Assembly: GCF_041929205.1 (NCBI RefSeq)
Contig: NZ_JBHFNT010000072.1
Reading direction: 5' to 3' (one strand)
Length of the DNA stretch: 64,000 nucleotides
Source of the DNA: Floridanema evergladense
Lineage (GTDB): Bacteria > Cyanobacteriota > Cyanobacteriia > Cyanobacteriales > Aerosakkonemataceae
In this document: one piece after another, positions 1 through 8,444 of the stretch
Layout: each line of letters begins with the position of its first letter
Numbering within the stretch: the first letter of the stretch is position 1
Notes under the pieces: model-generated
Seen by the model: only the letters and a program-made list of their open reading frames with translations
Database searches by the model: none
What the model was told of the DNA's origin: nothing
Translations under genes and position numbers: made by a program

Positions 1-431
1 CTAATTGTCTCAAAACCCGCAACCCGATCGGGAATTTGTGGTAAACCTACCGAAGCAATGATTAAAGAAGTCAGTTTACCGTCTTCAATATCAAACTTAA
101 AACCTCTTACCCTACCTAAAGGTTCGCCTGTTTCTGTAATTACTTCGCAGTTGACTAGATTACTATATGCTTCTACATCTACATCATCTTCTAAGACGCT
201 ATCATCATCTACCAAAATAACGTCGCCTATTTGACGGATGCGTTCTAAAAGCATATTTCTGGGTACACCGCCGATCCCAAGAATATTATCTCGTAAACTG
301 AGCGCGACTATCTCTCGGCGATCGATATCTACCCAAAGTTGACTTACTACACCCAGGCGTTTACCCGTGTCGCGGGTAATTACCTGTGTACCCAATATTT
401 CTGAGCGAAGGCGGATCTGATCAGATGTCAT
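1..431 (-). CDS. PRC-barrel domain protein (3' end cut by window edge)
   Basis: An open frame on the minus strand starts with ATG at 431 (protein start MTSDQIRLRSEILGTQ) and runs off the left edge without a stop, so about 143 residues are visible. Two PRC-barrel-like halves can be seen: residues about 8-75 (LGVVSQLWVDIDRREIVALS) and about 95-140 (GEPLGRVRGFKFDIEDGKLT). PRC barrels are small beta-barrels that bind partners in RNA processing and photosynthetic assembly. Cyanobacteria often carry such a two-barrel protein of unknown role. It lies 61 bp downstream of smc on the same strand, so the two may be co-transcribed. Function beyond the fold is unknown. Confidence 0.8.
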   Translation of the reverse strand, partial: MTSDQIRLRSEILGTQVITRDTGKRLGVVSQLWVDIDRREIVALSLRDNILGIGGVPRNMLLERIRQIGDVILVDDDSVLEDDVDVEAYSNLVNCEVITETGEPLGRVRGFKFDIEDGKLTSLIIASVGLPQIPDRVAGFETI

Positions 432-492
432 TAACTTATCCCGAATCCTGGTTAAAAATCCTTTTATAATACCAATCTTAATGAAACAAAGT

Positions 493-3400
493 TTAGTTAG
501 GTTTGGTCGCAGTTTGCAACTTAATTCCCAAAACTTGGGTGTATGCTCCTCTTGCTTGAGTCACTCCAATTACTCTTTCTGCTGCTTTGATCATAGGGCC
601 TTTATGACTAACAACGATAAACTGTGCGCGATCGGCCTGTTGTCTAATCATTCTAGCTAATCGTTCGACGTTTGCTCCATCTAAGAACATATCTACTTCA
701 TCAAATGAGTAAAAAGGTGATGGGCGATAGCGTTGTAAGGCGAAAATAAAGCTCAATGCGGTTAAAGATTTTTCTCCTCCTGACATGGAAGCTAGTCTTT
801 GTACTGGTTTTCCTTTAGGATGAGCCACTAGGTTAAGTCCGCCAGCAAATGGATCTTCTGGGTTATCTAATGTTAAGCTTCCATCACCTTCAGAAAGTTC
901 GGCAAAGATTACTTGAAAGTTTTTATTTACTGCGTCGAATGCTTCTTTAAAAGCGCGAAATCTCAAGGTTGTAAAGTTTTCAATTCGCAGTAACAGTTCT
1001 GTTCGTTCTGCTTCTAAAGTTGTTAGTTTTTCTGTTAGTTCATCTAGGCGTGCTTGGGTGCGATCGTACTCTTCCAACGCTAACATATTCACGGGTTCCA
1101 TTGCTTGCAACCGCTTTTGCAAACTCCGCATTTCTTTCTGCAATTCTTCTAAATTCGTATTCTCTGGTACGGTTGGCAAAGGTTCGGGTAATTCCCTTTC
1201 TTGAGCTTGTCTTTGCGTTTCTACATTTGCTAATTCTTCCCGACGTAAAGCTTGAGTTTCTTGCAGTTTTTGCAGTTCCCATTCGGTTTGTTGGTGGGAT
1301 TTTTGTAATTGACGCAATTTATTTTCCCTTGCATCTCTTGTCTTTTTCTCTTCTCCTAATTTCGCTTCTGCTTGAATCATCGCCGCTTGAGTTTCGGCAA
1401 TTTTCGCATTAATTTCCAAGTCTTGATTAGTCACAGTAGTTAACTGTTCTTGTTGCTGATTTCTTTGGGTTTCGTATTCTGCTATTCGACGCTGAGATTC
1501 ACCAATTCTTTCTTGTAAAAGTTGACTTTGATTCTCTAAATCTTTCAATCTTTGTTCGGCATTTCGCAGATTTTGTTCTCGTTGATTTAGTTCTGCTTCT
1601 TGAACTTTGATCGTTGCTTGCATTTGTTGCCATTCGCTGTGAATTTGCGACTGTTCTAACTCAGCTAAACTTTGTCTTAATTGGGCTAAGTTAGCTTCAT
1701 TCGCTGGCAATTCAGTTTCTAGAACTTGCAAGCGAGATTTGGCGCTAGATAATTCTAAGGTATTTTTGGCAATTTGGGAACTCAGTTGCGATCGCTGTTC
1801 GTTCAACCCATTAATTTCTCTCTTCAACTGTTCAAAATGTAACTCCTGTTCCCGGCGTTCCTGTCTCGCTTCACTTAACTGCTGAGTCAGTTGTTTAATA
1901 TCTTGAGTTAGTTTCCCAATACTCTGTTCGCATCTCTCCAAAACTAACTCGATATCATGCAATCTATTCTTCAAACTCACTACTTCTACCGATTCAGTAG
2001 AATGACCTGTGCCAAAGTGTAACCCAGAATTATGACTAACACTTCCACCAGTCATCGCCCCGCTAGATTCTAACAAATCCCCATCCAAAGTTACCATGCG
2101 ATATTGACCGATATATTGCCTTGCATCACTCAGGGTTTTAAATACGATCGTACTCCCAAAAACGTAAGCAAAAATATCCCGATATCGCGGTTCACATTCT
2201 ATCAGATTAATCGCATAATCAATGAATCCGTTAGCATATCTTAACGCCACAATCGGCGTAACTTTTTGTGCATGGATTTTGTTCAAAGGTAAGAAGGTCA
2301 CTCTTCCCGCTTTTTTCTGTTTCAATAATTCAATTCCCGCCGCCGCAATTCCGTCATCTTCAACTACTAAATGTCCCAAACGCCCACCAGCAGCAGTTTC
2401 CAAAGCTAATTGATATTCAGGAAAAGCCCTTCCTAATTGAGCAACTAAACCGCAAATTCCCGGCATTCCCGACTGTAAAATTAACTTAGTGGCGTAAGTT
2501 CCTTGAGCTTCTTGTTGTGCTTGTTGTTGCGCTTCTAATTTATCGAGTTGACGTTGCTTTTCTCGCTGTTCTTGAGACAGGCGTTTTTGCGTGTCTTGTT
2601 GCAATTTCAACTCTTGTTCTGAGTAAGACAATCTTTCCGCTAACTGTTGCACTCTTAACCCAGATTCTTGTAATTGATTTTCAAAATCCACCTCACGAGA
2701 TTGTTTACTTTCCAACTGCGGTGCTAGAGATTCTAAAATTTGAGTTTGTTCTTCAACTTGGCGTTCTAAATTAGTAAAACGTTCCCTTAATTGCGCTTGT
2801 TCTGTACGTTGAGGATCGATGATTGCTAAGAGATTTTCAACTTGACGATTTAGAGAAGTTTGTTGTTGTACCCAAGCTTCTGAAGAAGATGCGATCGCAC
2901 TAGCACTCTCCCGACTCTGATTAACCGCCAATTGTGCAACATCCCGCAACGCTACCAATCCCACCAACTCATTTCTCACAACCTCCTGTTCTTCAGAAAT
3001 TCGCCCTAAACTTTGCTGATGTTGTTCAATTTCCTGCCGAGTTTCCCTTAATCGTTTTTCCGTTTCATTAAAACTCGTAGTTAATTCCGTTTGCCGTAAT
3101 TGTAACTGACGTTTTTCAGCTTCTTGAGTTGCTAAAACCGATTGTAATGATAAAAGTTCCTCTTCACCCAAAGCTTTAACTTTGGCATTCAACTCTTCTA
3201 ATTCAGCGCTGACTTCCCCAATTTGTTGATTGAGACTTTCCAATTGTTCAGTTAATTGGGTAGAATTGCGATCGCCTAATGCAATTTGCTCTCGTAACTG
3301 CCATTCTTGACTTCGCAGAGTTTGCCAAACTAAGACAACCTCCCACTTTTCCTTTTCCTGTAATTCTGCCCGGAGTTTCTGATACTTTTCCGCCTTAATT

Positions 3401-4158
3401 CTATCTTGGGAAAGGCGATCGCGCTGCGATATTAACTCCCTTTCCACAATCCGACAACTATCTTCTTTTTCCTTAACCGAATCTAAAGTCTCCTTCGCCT
3501 GAGAAATCTTCCGGTCAAAAGCAGCAACACCCGCCAACTCATCAATAATTTCCCGACGTTCCTTAGCATTCATCGAAATAATGCTAGTCACATCCCCCTG
3601 CAACACCACATTGTAACCTTCCGGGTAAACCCGCAAACGGTTCAACTGCTCGTGCAACTGGGTCAGCGTACAAGACTCCCCATTAATAAAGTAAGTCGAA
3701 GTATAACTCCCCTGCTTCGTCACCCGCAACTTCCGCGTCACACTCCACTCTTTCGGGGACTGGGGAGAAGACGTGGGGGGGTGGGGAGGTAGGGAGGTAG
3801 GGGGAGTATTTTCCTCCATCTCCCCATCTCCCCATCTCCCCATCTCCCCATCTCCCCCAATCTCCTCCTGTGCGGTAAAAAACCCAGGTTCATCCGACAA
3901 ATCAAAAGTCACCGTAACGCTAGCTTCAGCAGTTCCACGACCATTTTGGTGATTGTGGTTAATCAAATCAGGTAAACGTTCCGCACGCATCCCCTTAGAA
4001 CTAGCAAGACCAAGACAAAACAGTAGTGCATCCAAAATATTCGACTTTCCCGAACCATTTGGCCCAGAAATAACCGTAAACCCCGGCAGCAGAGGTACTT
4101 GGGAAGTGCCGCCGAAGGACTTGAAATGGGATAATTCCAGGCGCTTGATGTGAACCAT
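493..4158 (-). CDS. smc: Chromosome segregation protein SMC
   Basis: This is the bacterial condensin ATPase that compacts and helps segregate the chromosome. The N-terminal head has Walker A (GPNGSGKS). Two long coiled coils flank a glycine-rich hinge (near GICGLVAQLGRAFPEYQLAL). The C-terminal head has the ABC signature (MSGGEKS) and a Walker B-like segment (FYSFDEVDMFLD). I chose ATG 4158, giving MVHIKRLELSHFKSFG, the conserved SMC N-terminus. The frame is open 20 codons further to 4218, but that extension (MRIATLADTVV...) does not look like SMC. About 1221 residues fits the family (about 1200). The head carries an in-frame low-complexity insertion (positions 3757-3870) built of an 8-bp repeat. 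The PRC-barrel gene lies downstream on the same strand. No strong Shine-Dalgarno sequence precedes the chosen start. Confidence 0.96.
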   Translation of the reverse strand: MVHIKRLELSHFKSFGGTSQVPLLPGFTVISGPNGSGKSNILDALLFCLGLASSKGMRAERLPDLINHNHQNGRGTAEASVTVTFDLSDEPGFFTAQEEIGGDGEMGRWGDGEMEENTPPTSLPPHPPTSSPQSPKEWSVTRKLRVTKQGSYTSTYFINGESCTLTQLHEQLNRLRVYPEGYNVVLQGDVTSIISMNAKERREIIDELAGVAAFDRKISQAKETLDSVKEKEDSCRIVERELISQRDRLSQDRIKAEKYQKLRAELQEKEKWEVVLVWQTLRSQEWQLREQIALGDRNSTQLTEQLESLNQQIGEVSAELEELNAKVKALGEEELLSLQSVLATQEAEKRQLQLRQTELTTSFNETEKRLRETRQEIEQHQQSLGRISEEQEVVRNELVGLVALRDVAQLAVNQSRESASAIASSSEAWVQQQTSLNRQVENLLAIIDPQRTEQAQLRERFTNLERQVEEQTQILESLAPQLESKQSREVDFENQLQESGLRVQQLAERLSYSEQELKLQQDTQKRLSQEQREKQRQLDKLEAQQQAQQEAQGTYATKLILQSGMPGICGLVAQLGRAFPEYQLALETAAGGRLGHLVVEDDGIAAAGIELLKQKKAGRVTFLPLNKIHAQKVTPIVALRYANGFIDYAINLIECEPRYRDIFAYVFGSTIVFKTLSDARQYIGQYRMVTLDGDLLESSGAMTGGSVSHNSGLHFGTGHSTESVEVVSLKNRLHDIELVLERCEQSIGKLTQDIKQLTQQLSEARQERREQELHFEQLKREINGLNEQRSQLSSQIAKNTLELSSAKSRLQVLETELPANEANLAQLRQSLAELEQSQIHSEWQQMQATIKVQEAELNQREQNLRNAEQRLKDLENQSQLLQERIGESQRRIAEYETQRNQQQEQLTTVTNQDLEINAKIAETQAAMIQAEAKLGEEKKTRDARENKLRQLQKSHQQTEWELQKLQETQALRREELANVETQRQAQERELPEPLPTVPENTNLEELQKEMRSLQKRLQAMEPVNMLALEEYDRTQARLDELTEKLTTLEAERTELLLRIENFTTLRFRAFKEAFDAVNKNFQVIFAELSEGDGSLTLDNPEDPFAGGLNLVAHPKGKPVQRLASMSGGEKSLTALSFIFALQRYRPSPFYSFDEVDMFLDGANVERLARMIRQQADRAQFIVVSHKGPMIKAAERVIGVTQARGAYTQVLGIKLQTATKPN
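3757..3870. repeat. 8-bp minisatellite insertion inside smc
   Basis: Inside smc, five perfect tandem units of ATCTCCCC lie at 3818-3857, flanked by related G-rich stretches (GGGGAGGTAGGGAGG). Because 8 is not a multiple of 3, three units encode an 8-residue repeat (GDGEMGRW) in the SMC head domain. The same unit forms the long array at 63839-64000. Confidence 0.9.
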
Positions 4159-4526
4159 AAACGCTGGGCGAACCAAGCATGAAAATACAACTGTATCCGC
4201 CAGTGTAGCGATTCTCAACAGGTTAGCATAGTTACCTTTATGAAAGCCAATCTTCCTGGTAAAAAAAATTCTGCCGAACTTTCCTGATTAAGTTTCAGTT
4301 CCCCTGCTTATTAAACTAATAAGTACTTAGTCTTGTTTGTAAAAAACAAAACTTTTTTAGGTAAATACGAATTTTTAGATTTTTCCTGGGAATCATAAAT
4401 CTGACCAGGAGTAAGCAATCTATCAACCAATCAATGTTTTGAAGCGAAATGAATCCCAAACACATGGGTATCAATAGTTATTTCTTTGTCCACTTTTCTA
4501 CTTTTACTGCTTAAGGAAAATTTACC
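4159..4526. other. Divergent intergenic region between smc and the CAP-RTX gene
   Basis: About 370 bp of AT-rich sequence without a convincing gene. It must hold the promoters of both divergent genes. An AAGGAAAA stretch just before 4527 is a plausible ribosome binding site for the CAP-RTX gene. No clear operator or hairpin was seen. Confidence 0.5.
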
Positions 4527-5666
4527 ATGACAGTCAATATTTACTCAAACCTTCCCGGAGATGGTTTTGAATCTGAAGAAATCAAGCTTTACAATCTAAT
4601 CAACGAATATCGCGCCCAAAATGGACTAGCACCAATTACCGCTTCCAAAGCGCTAAGTACCGTTGCTAACCGTCATGTCCAAGATTTAGCAGAAAATATT
4701 GGTACTTTAACGCACTCTTGGAGTGATGCTCCTTACGACCCCAACAACCCCAGTACTTATTCTGCGATGTGGACAGCACCCCAACGCTTAAACACGGGTT
4801 ACTCTGGTTATGGTTACGAAAACGCTTTTGGCGGTTCTGGGAATTATATTGCGACGGCGACAGATGCGCTACAAGCTTGGAAAAACAGTCCCGCACATAA
4901 TGCGGTTATTCTCAACCAAGAAATCTGGCAAAATTTGCAATGGAATGCTTTAGGCGTTGGTCTTTATAAAGGATACGCAGTTATCTGGTTTGGCGAGCAA
5001 CCAGATTCTACAGGAACTCCTGAGTTAATTACTCCAATTTTAGGCACTGAAGGTAATGATACGCTGTTTGGAACTATTGGGAATGATACTATTCAGGGTT
5101 TAGGAGGCAATGACCAGATTTATGGTAGTGAGGGTAATGATATTTTGTTCGGCAATATGGGGAATGACACCCTGAACGGTAATTTAGGCAATGACACCAT
5201 CTATGGTGGTCAGGATGGCGATATTATTTGGGGTGGCAAGGGTGAAGATGTCTTATATGGCAATCTAGGTAATGATGTTTTATACGGCAACATCGGTCAA
5301 GACACTCTCTATGGTGGGAAAGAGGATGATATTCTTTATGGTGGTCAAGACAACGATGTTTTATTCGGTGATTTAGGTAATGATACTCTGTTTGGTGATT
5401 TAGGTAATGATATTCTAACTGGTGGCGAAGGTAGCGATCGATTTGGTTTGCAGTTAGATAAAGGTACAGATGTAATTACCGATTTTACCGATGGTGTTGA
5501 TTTTCTGGGATTAACTGCTGGTTTGAGTTTTGCTAACCTCTCAGTTACTCAGGGTACTGGAAGTGATGCAGCAAATACTTTGATTTTCAGTAATGGGCAA
5601 TTGTTAGGGGTGTTGCAAGGAGTTCAAGCTAATACGATTACTCAAGTTGATTTCCAGGTTTTTTAA
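4527..5666 (+). CDS. CAP/SCP-domain protein with RTX calcium-binding repeats
   Basis: The N-terminal half (residues about 15-165) is a CAP/SCP-PR1 domain: LINEYRAQNGLAPI, the HVQDLAE helix, THSW, and AWKNSPAHNAVIL. The C-terminal half (about 175-320) is a run of hemolysin-type nonapeptides (GNDTLFG, GGQDGD, GNDVLYG) that bind calcium and fold after export. No N-terminal signal peptide is visible, which fits type I secretion through a C-terminal signal. The HlyB/HlyD-like genes at 33468-38515 are candidate exporters, although they are 28 kb away. CAP domains in bacterial surface proteins have varied and mostly unproven roles. Substrate and function are unknown. The start has an upstream AAGGAAAA. 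Confidence 0.88.
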   Translation: MTVNIYSNLPGDGFESEEIKLYNLINEYRAQNGLAPITASKALSTVANRHVQDLAENIGTLTHSWSDAPYDPNNPSTYSAMWTAPQRLNTGYSGYGYENAFGGSGNYIATATDALQAWKNSPAHNAVILNQEIWQNLQWNALGVGLYKGYAVIWFGEQPDSTGTPELITPILGTEGNDTLFGTIGNDTIQGLGGNDQIYGSEGNDILFGNMGNDTLNGNLGNDTIYGGQDGDIIWGGKGEDVLYGNLGNDVLYGNIGQDTLYGGKEDDILYGGQDNDVLFGDLGNDTLFGDLGNDILTGGEGSDRFGLQLDKGTDVITDFTDGVDFLGLTAGLSFANLSVTQGTGSDAANTLIFSNGQLLGVLQGVQANTITQVDFQVF

Positions 5667-5768
5667 GGCAGAAGGGAAGAAAGTTTTGAGTTCTTAGCTT
5701 CGTTTTTTGAGTTAGCTTGGGGAGTTTTGAGTTGTCTCCTCTGCTCCCCTACCCTTCTGCCCAGAAAG

Positions 5769-5921
5769 TCAGCGACGAGAACGAGAACGTTTATCTCGGT
5801 CTTGCCTTCTGCGATCGCGCCAATCTGCTAACGTTAAGTAGATAACGCCACCTGTAACCGTAACTAGCAGCACTAAGGCTGTTACGGCGAGAACATTGTA
5901 AATAGGTATTGTTGTTTCCAC
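5769..5921 (-). CDS. Small single-span membrane protein, 50 residues
   Basis: A short minus-strand frame begins with GTG at 5921, four bases after the petN stop, and ends at 5769. One hydrophobic span (NVLAVTALVLLVTVTGGVIY) is followed by a strongly basic tail (DWRDRRRQDRDKRSRSRR). No ATG is available in this frame after the previous in-frame stop, so GTG is the only reasonable start. Tight coupling to petN suggests a thylakoid role. Size and topology resemble small single-span subunits of photosynthetic complexes (for example NDH-1 accessory subunits), but I do not recognise it with certainty. Confidence 0.6.
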   Translation of the reverse strand: METTIPIYNVLAVTALVLLVTVTGGVIYLTLADWRDRRRQDRDKRSRSRR

Positions 5922-5925
5922 TGTT

Positions 5926-6015
5926 TTAGAAACCGTTACGCGCCCAAACTACCATCGAAATCGAATAGGTAAAAAGAACTAACAGAGCAACCCAACCTAA
6001 AGAAAGAATATCCAT
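5926..6015 (-). CDS. petN: Cytochrome b6f complex subunit 8 (PetN)
   Basis: The minus-strand frame from ATG 6015 to TAA 5926 encodes 29 residues. It begins MDILSLGWVALL and ends MVVWARNGF, the hallmark of PetN, the smallest single-span subunit of the cytochrome b6f complex in the thylakoid membrane. PetN is needed for assembly and stability of the complex that passes electrons from plastoquinol to plastocyanin or cytochrome c6. Length matches the family exactly (29 residues). The family consensus has WGRNGF where WARNGF stands here. The gene is easily missed because it is so short. A second small membrane protein gene follows four bases downstream. Confidence 0.96.
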   Translation of the reverse strand: MDILSLGWVALLVLFTYSISMVVWARNGF

Positions 6016-6089
6016 AAGCCTTGTTTAAAACCAAAAGATCGAAAACGACTCCAAGCTTTATCATACTTCCTAGTGGTGGGATCTGAACT

Positions 6090-6527
6090 TTGGACGACTT
6101 AAACGCAGAACGGATAGAATCTCTTAAGGCTGGTATTTTCGGTGCTTTGTCGCTGTCGCTGGCATTCAGCGTCATGATGCTATTGCATTTGTTTTTGGCA
6201 AGGCAGTTTCCAGCTGTTGCTCTTTGGCAAACTCCTACGGCAATTAATCTATTGTTTAGTGGGGGAGTAGCTTTTTTAAGTGGTTTCCTCTTCGGTATCA
6301 CTTACCGTTACATTATTCGCCAAGACGAAAATTCTCATCTCCAAGAAGGTGCTGTATTATCTTTTGGGCTAGTACGAGGTTTAGCCCAGGTAGATGTGGG
6401 GTTAAAGTTAGAAAATACCCTTTGGTCTTTAGGTATTCTCTGTGTTGAAAGTCTCTTACTCTTCACTTTCGCCCGCTTTGCCCTCGATTTAGCAATTTAT
6501 CGTCAGTGGGTTAAACCTGCAAGGTAG
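6090..6527 (+). CDS. Conserved cyanobacterial membrane protein of unknown function
   Basis: A 145-residue protein with about four hydrophobic segments: residues about 18-40 (GALSLSLAFSVMMLLHLFLA), 50-70 (INLLFSGGVAFLSGFLFGI), a glycine-containing segment near 85-100, and 108-130 (LWSLGILCVESLLLFTFARF). The start is TTG at 6090, because an in-frame TGA lies two codons upstream and no ATG occurs before the first membrane segment. It is divergent from petN, with only about 75 bp between the starts. The overall look is that of an uncharacterised cyanobacterial inner-membrane protein. No motif suggests a catalytic role. Confidence 0.75.
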   Translation: MDDLNAERIESLKAGIFGALSLSLAFSVMMLLHLFLARQFPAVALWQTPTAINLLFSGGVAFLSGFLFGITYRYIIRQDENSHLQEGAVLSFGLVRGLAQVDVGLKLENTLWSLGILCVESLLLFTFARFALDLAIYRQWVKPAR

Positions 6528-7361
6528 GAGGGATGGGGGGGATGGGGGGATGGGGAGAGAGTTGAAAACTCAAAATATTCCCAGTCTCCAGTCCCTAGTC
6601 CCTAGAACGCCGATTCAGTATTGTAGTCGGGGATGAGAAACCGAGTTTCTTTCCCTAGCGCAGTCGATATTTTGTTACCCCAAGCCAAAGAAACCCGGTT
6701 TCTGCCGCCCAGTCAGAGTGTTCGCCAAATAAGCAAAGTCTACCAGGAATAAATAAATTTAGCCAATCAGATATTTGAAATAAAGGAACTGGAAGCTGAT
6801 TTTTCTAATTTACTCTGAGTGCTATCATTGTCCAGTAATTCACCCTAATTTGGCTAATACTATTACTCTTTTTGTCCCGATCGGTTCCTCAGCTTATTTT
6901 CCAATTATGTGATGGTGCATTATACAGATTGCCGTTAAGCCCTAGAGAAACTCAGATTGTTTGGAATGGCTGTTTAGTCAAGTAAACATTCACCAAATAG
7001 CGTTCTAATCCTCAAGATGCAGTGTGGTTTTGGGAGCAAGTCAATCAAGGTATGTGAATTGATGCCAGCTAGTGTACATTGTTACGCTTACACTCCTGGG
7101 TCTGATTTTGGCGCAGAGAGTTTACTGGCACAATGCGATCGGAAATTTCTCTGAGTAATGGGACACTGAGTATAAAACTGAGTTGTATTGTGTCATTAAA
7201 GCATGATTTATCAAGGCATGATTTTATTTTTCCTGTATCCTTTAATTTACGGGCATTTTCTGCCCTTGCAGATCGCCCTGTTTACTAAATGTCAGCAATT
7301 ACAGCTGCGTAAGTTTTCGGCATTGGTTTAAACTCCATACATATTTAGAGGAGTGAACAGA
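6528..7361. other. Long intergenic region upstream of squalene synthase
   Basis: About 830 bp with no gene I can support. It begins with GGGATGG-type low-complexity sequence, holds two related palindromes at 6636-6703, and ends with the squalene synthase leader. A 42-codon frame (ATG 7203 to TAA near 7331, hydrophobic start MIYQGMILFFLYP) is open but has no ribosome binding site or recognisable family, so it is not called. Confidence 0.5.
6636..6703. repeat. Pair of AGAAACC/GGTTTCT palindromes
   Basis: AGAAACCGAGTTTCT at 6636-6650 and AGAAACCCGGTTTCT at 6689-6703 are near-identical short palindromes about 40 bp apart, with CTTTCC/CCAAAG flanks. They resemble dispersed palindromic elements of cyanobacterial intergenic DNA. 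Confidence 0.7.
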
Positions 7362-8183
7362 ATGGATTTACGTAGAGATGCTTTGGAGATTCTTAAAGAA
7401 ACCAGCCGGACTTTCTACATCCCTATTAGTCGTCTACCGCTAGAACTACAAGCAGCTGTGGCTTCTGCTTATCTCTGTATGCGTGCCATTGATGAGATTG
7501 AAGACCATCCAGAATTGGAAAATTCTGTTAAGGCAAAATTATTACGCAGTATTAGCGTGAGTTTACAAGGGGCAGCTGATGGGGTGATTCCTGATGATTT
7601 TTCTTTGGAGTTCCACTCTCAGGATGTTTTGTTACCAGAAGTGTCTTTGCGGGTGAAAGAATGGGCTTTACTGGCACCAGAAAGCGTTGCGCCTCGTGTT
7701 TGGGATGCGACTGCGGCTATGGCCGATCGCATGGCTTACTGGGCGGAAAGAAACTGGGAAATTCACTCGGAGACAGACCTCGACCGCTATACTTTTAGCG
7801 TGGCTGGTGCTGTGGGTTTACTGCTTTCGGATTTGTGGGCTTGGTACGATGGAACGCAGACTAATCGGAGTCATGCGATCGGTTTTGGACGCGGTTTACA
7901 AGCAGTCAACATTCTTCGCAACTATAAGGAAGATTTGTTACGTGGGGTAAGTTATTTCCCTGATGGCTGGACTGCTGAGGATATGCAAAACTATGCGCGT
8001 CATAATCTCAAGCTGGCTGATGCTTATACTCGGTCTTTACCTAAAGGCCCAGCTTTGGACTTTTGCCAAATTCCCCTAGCTTTAGCTTATGGCACTCTAG
8101 ATGTGCTGGCTCATGGCGAAAGTAAACTGAGTCGGAGTGCAGTTATGGCTCTGATCGAGCAAGTGACTGGCTCGAAAAAGTAA
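7362..8183 (+). CDS. sqs: Squalene synthase (squalene/phytoene synthase family)
   Basis: This enzyme joins two farnesyl diphosphates head-to-head to give squalene, the substrate of squalene-hopene cyclase (gene at 22487). The 273-residue protein has the first Asp-rich motif (DEIED, residues 44-48), the segment SRTFYIPISRLP, and the second Asp-rich motif (NILRNYKEDLLRGVSYFP). I chose ATG 7362 because GAGGAG lies 8 bp upstream; a GTG at 7353 overlaps that site. Phytoene synthases share the fold, so product identity rests on the hopanoid context. The radical SAM gene follows on the same strand after a 260-bp repeat-rich gap. Confidence 0.85.
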   Translation: MDLRRDALEILKETSRTFYIPISRLPLELQAAVASAYLCMRAIDEIEDHPELENSVKAKLLRSISVSLQGAADGVIPDDFSLEFHSQDVLLPEVSLRVKEWALLAPESVAPRVWDATAAMADRMAYWAERNWEIHSETDLDRYTFSVAGAVGLLLSDLWAWYDGTQTNRSHAIGFGRGLQAVNILRNYKEDLLRGVSYFPDGWTAEDMQNYARHNLKLADAYTRSLPKGPALDFCQIPLALAYGTLDVLAHGESKLSRSAVMALIEQVTGSKK

Positions 8184-8216
8184 TAGTCAGGGACTGGGGA
8201 CGGGGGGACAAGGGCG

Positions 8217-8284
8217 AGTTATGAGTTATGAGTTATGAGTTTTAAGTTATTAATTCAAAACTTAAAACTTAAAACTCATAACTA
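8217..8284. repeat. Tandem and inverted repeat (GAGTTAT / ATAACTC)
   Basis: Three tandem copies of GAGTTAT run into GAGTTTTAAGTT, followed by the reverse complement (AACTTAAAACTCATAACT). A long stem can form just downstream of squalene synthase. There is no clear U-run, so I call it a repeat rather than a terminator. Confidence 0.7.
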
Positions 8285-8444
8285 ACGAAGGGACAAGGGG
8301 ACAATTTATTTCTTCTCTGCTCCTCTGCTCCCTGCTTCCCTTTACCACAGCTAAATGGTGAAAAAAGCGATAAGCTAAAGCCATTCGAGCTTTAATGAGC
8401 TAAAACTCTAAATAGCATCATCGTTTGTGAGGAGAAATTTTTAG

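Noticed and set aside
4159..4218. Upstream extension of SMC by 20 residues
   Set aside because: The extension has no SMC character, whereas MVHIKRLELSHFKSFG is the conserved family N-terminus.
7203..7331. 42-codon hydrophobic frame upstream of squalene synthase
   Set aside because: No ribosome binding site, no known family, and it lies in the leader region; chance frame more likely.
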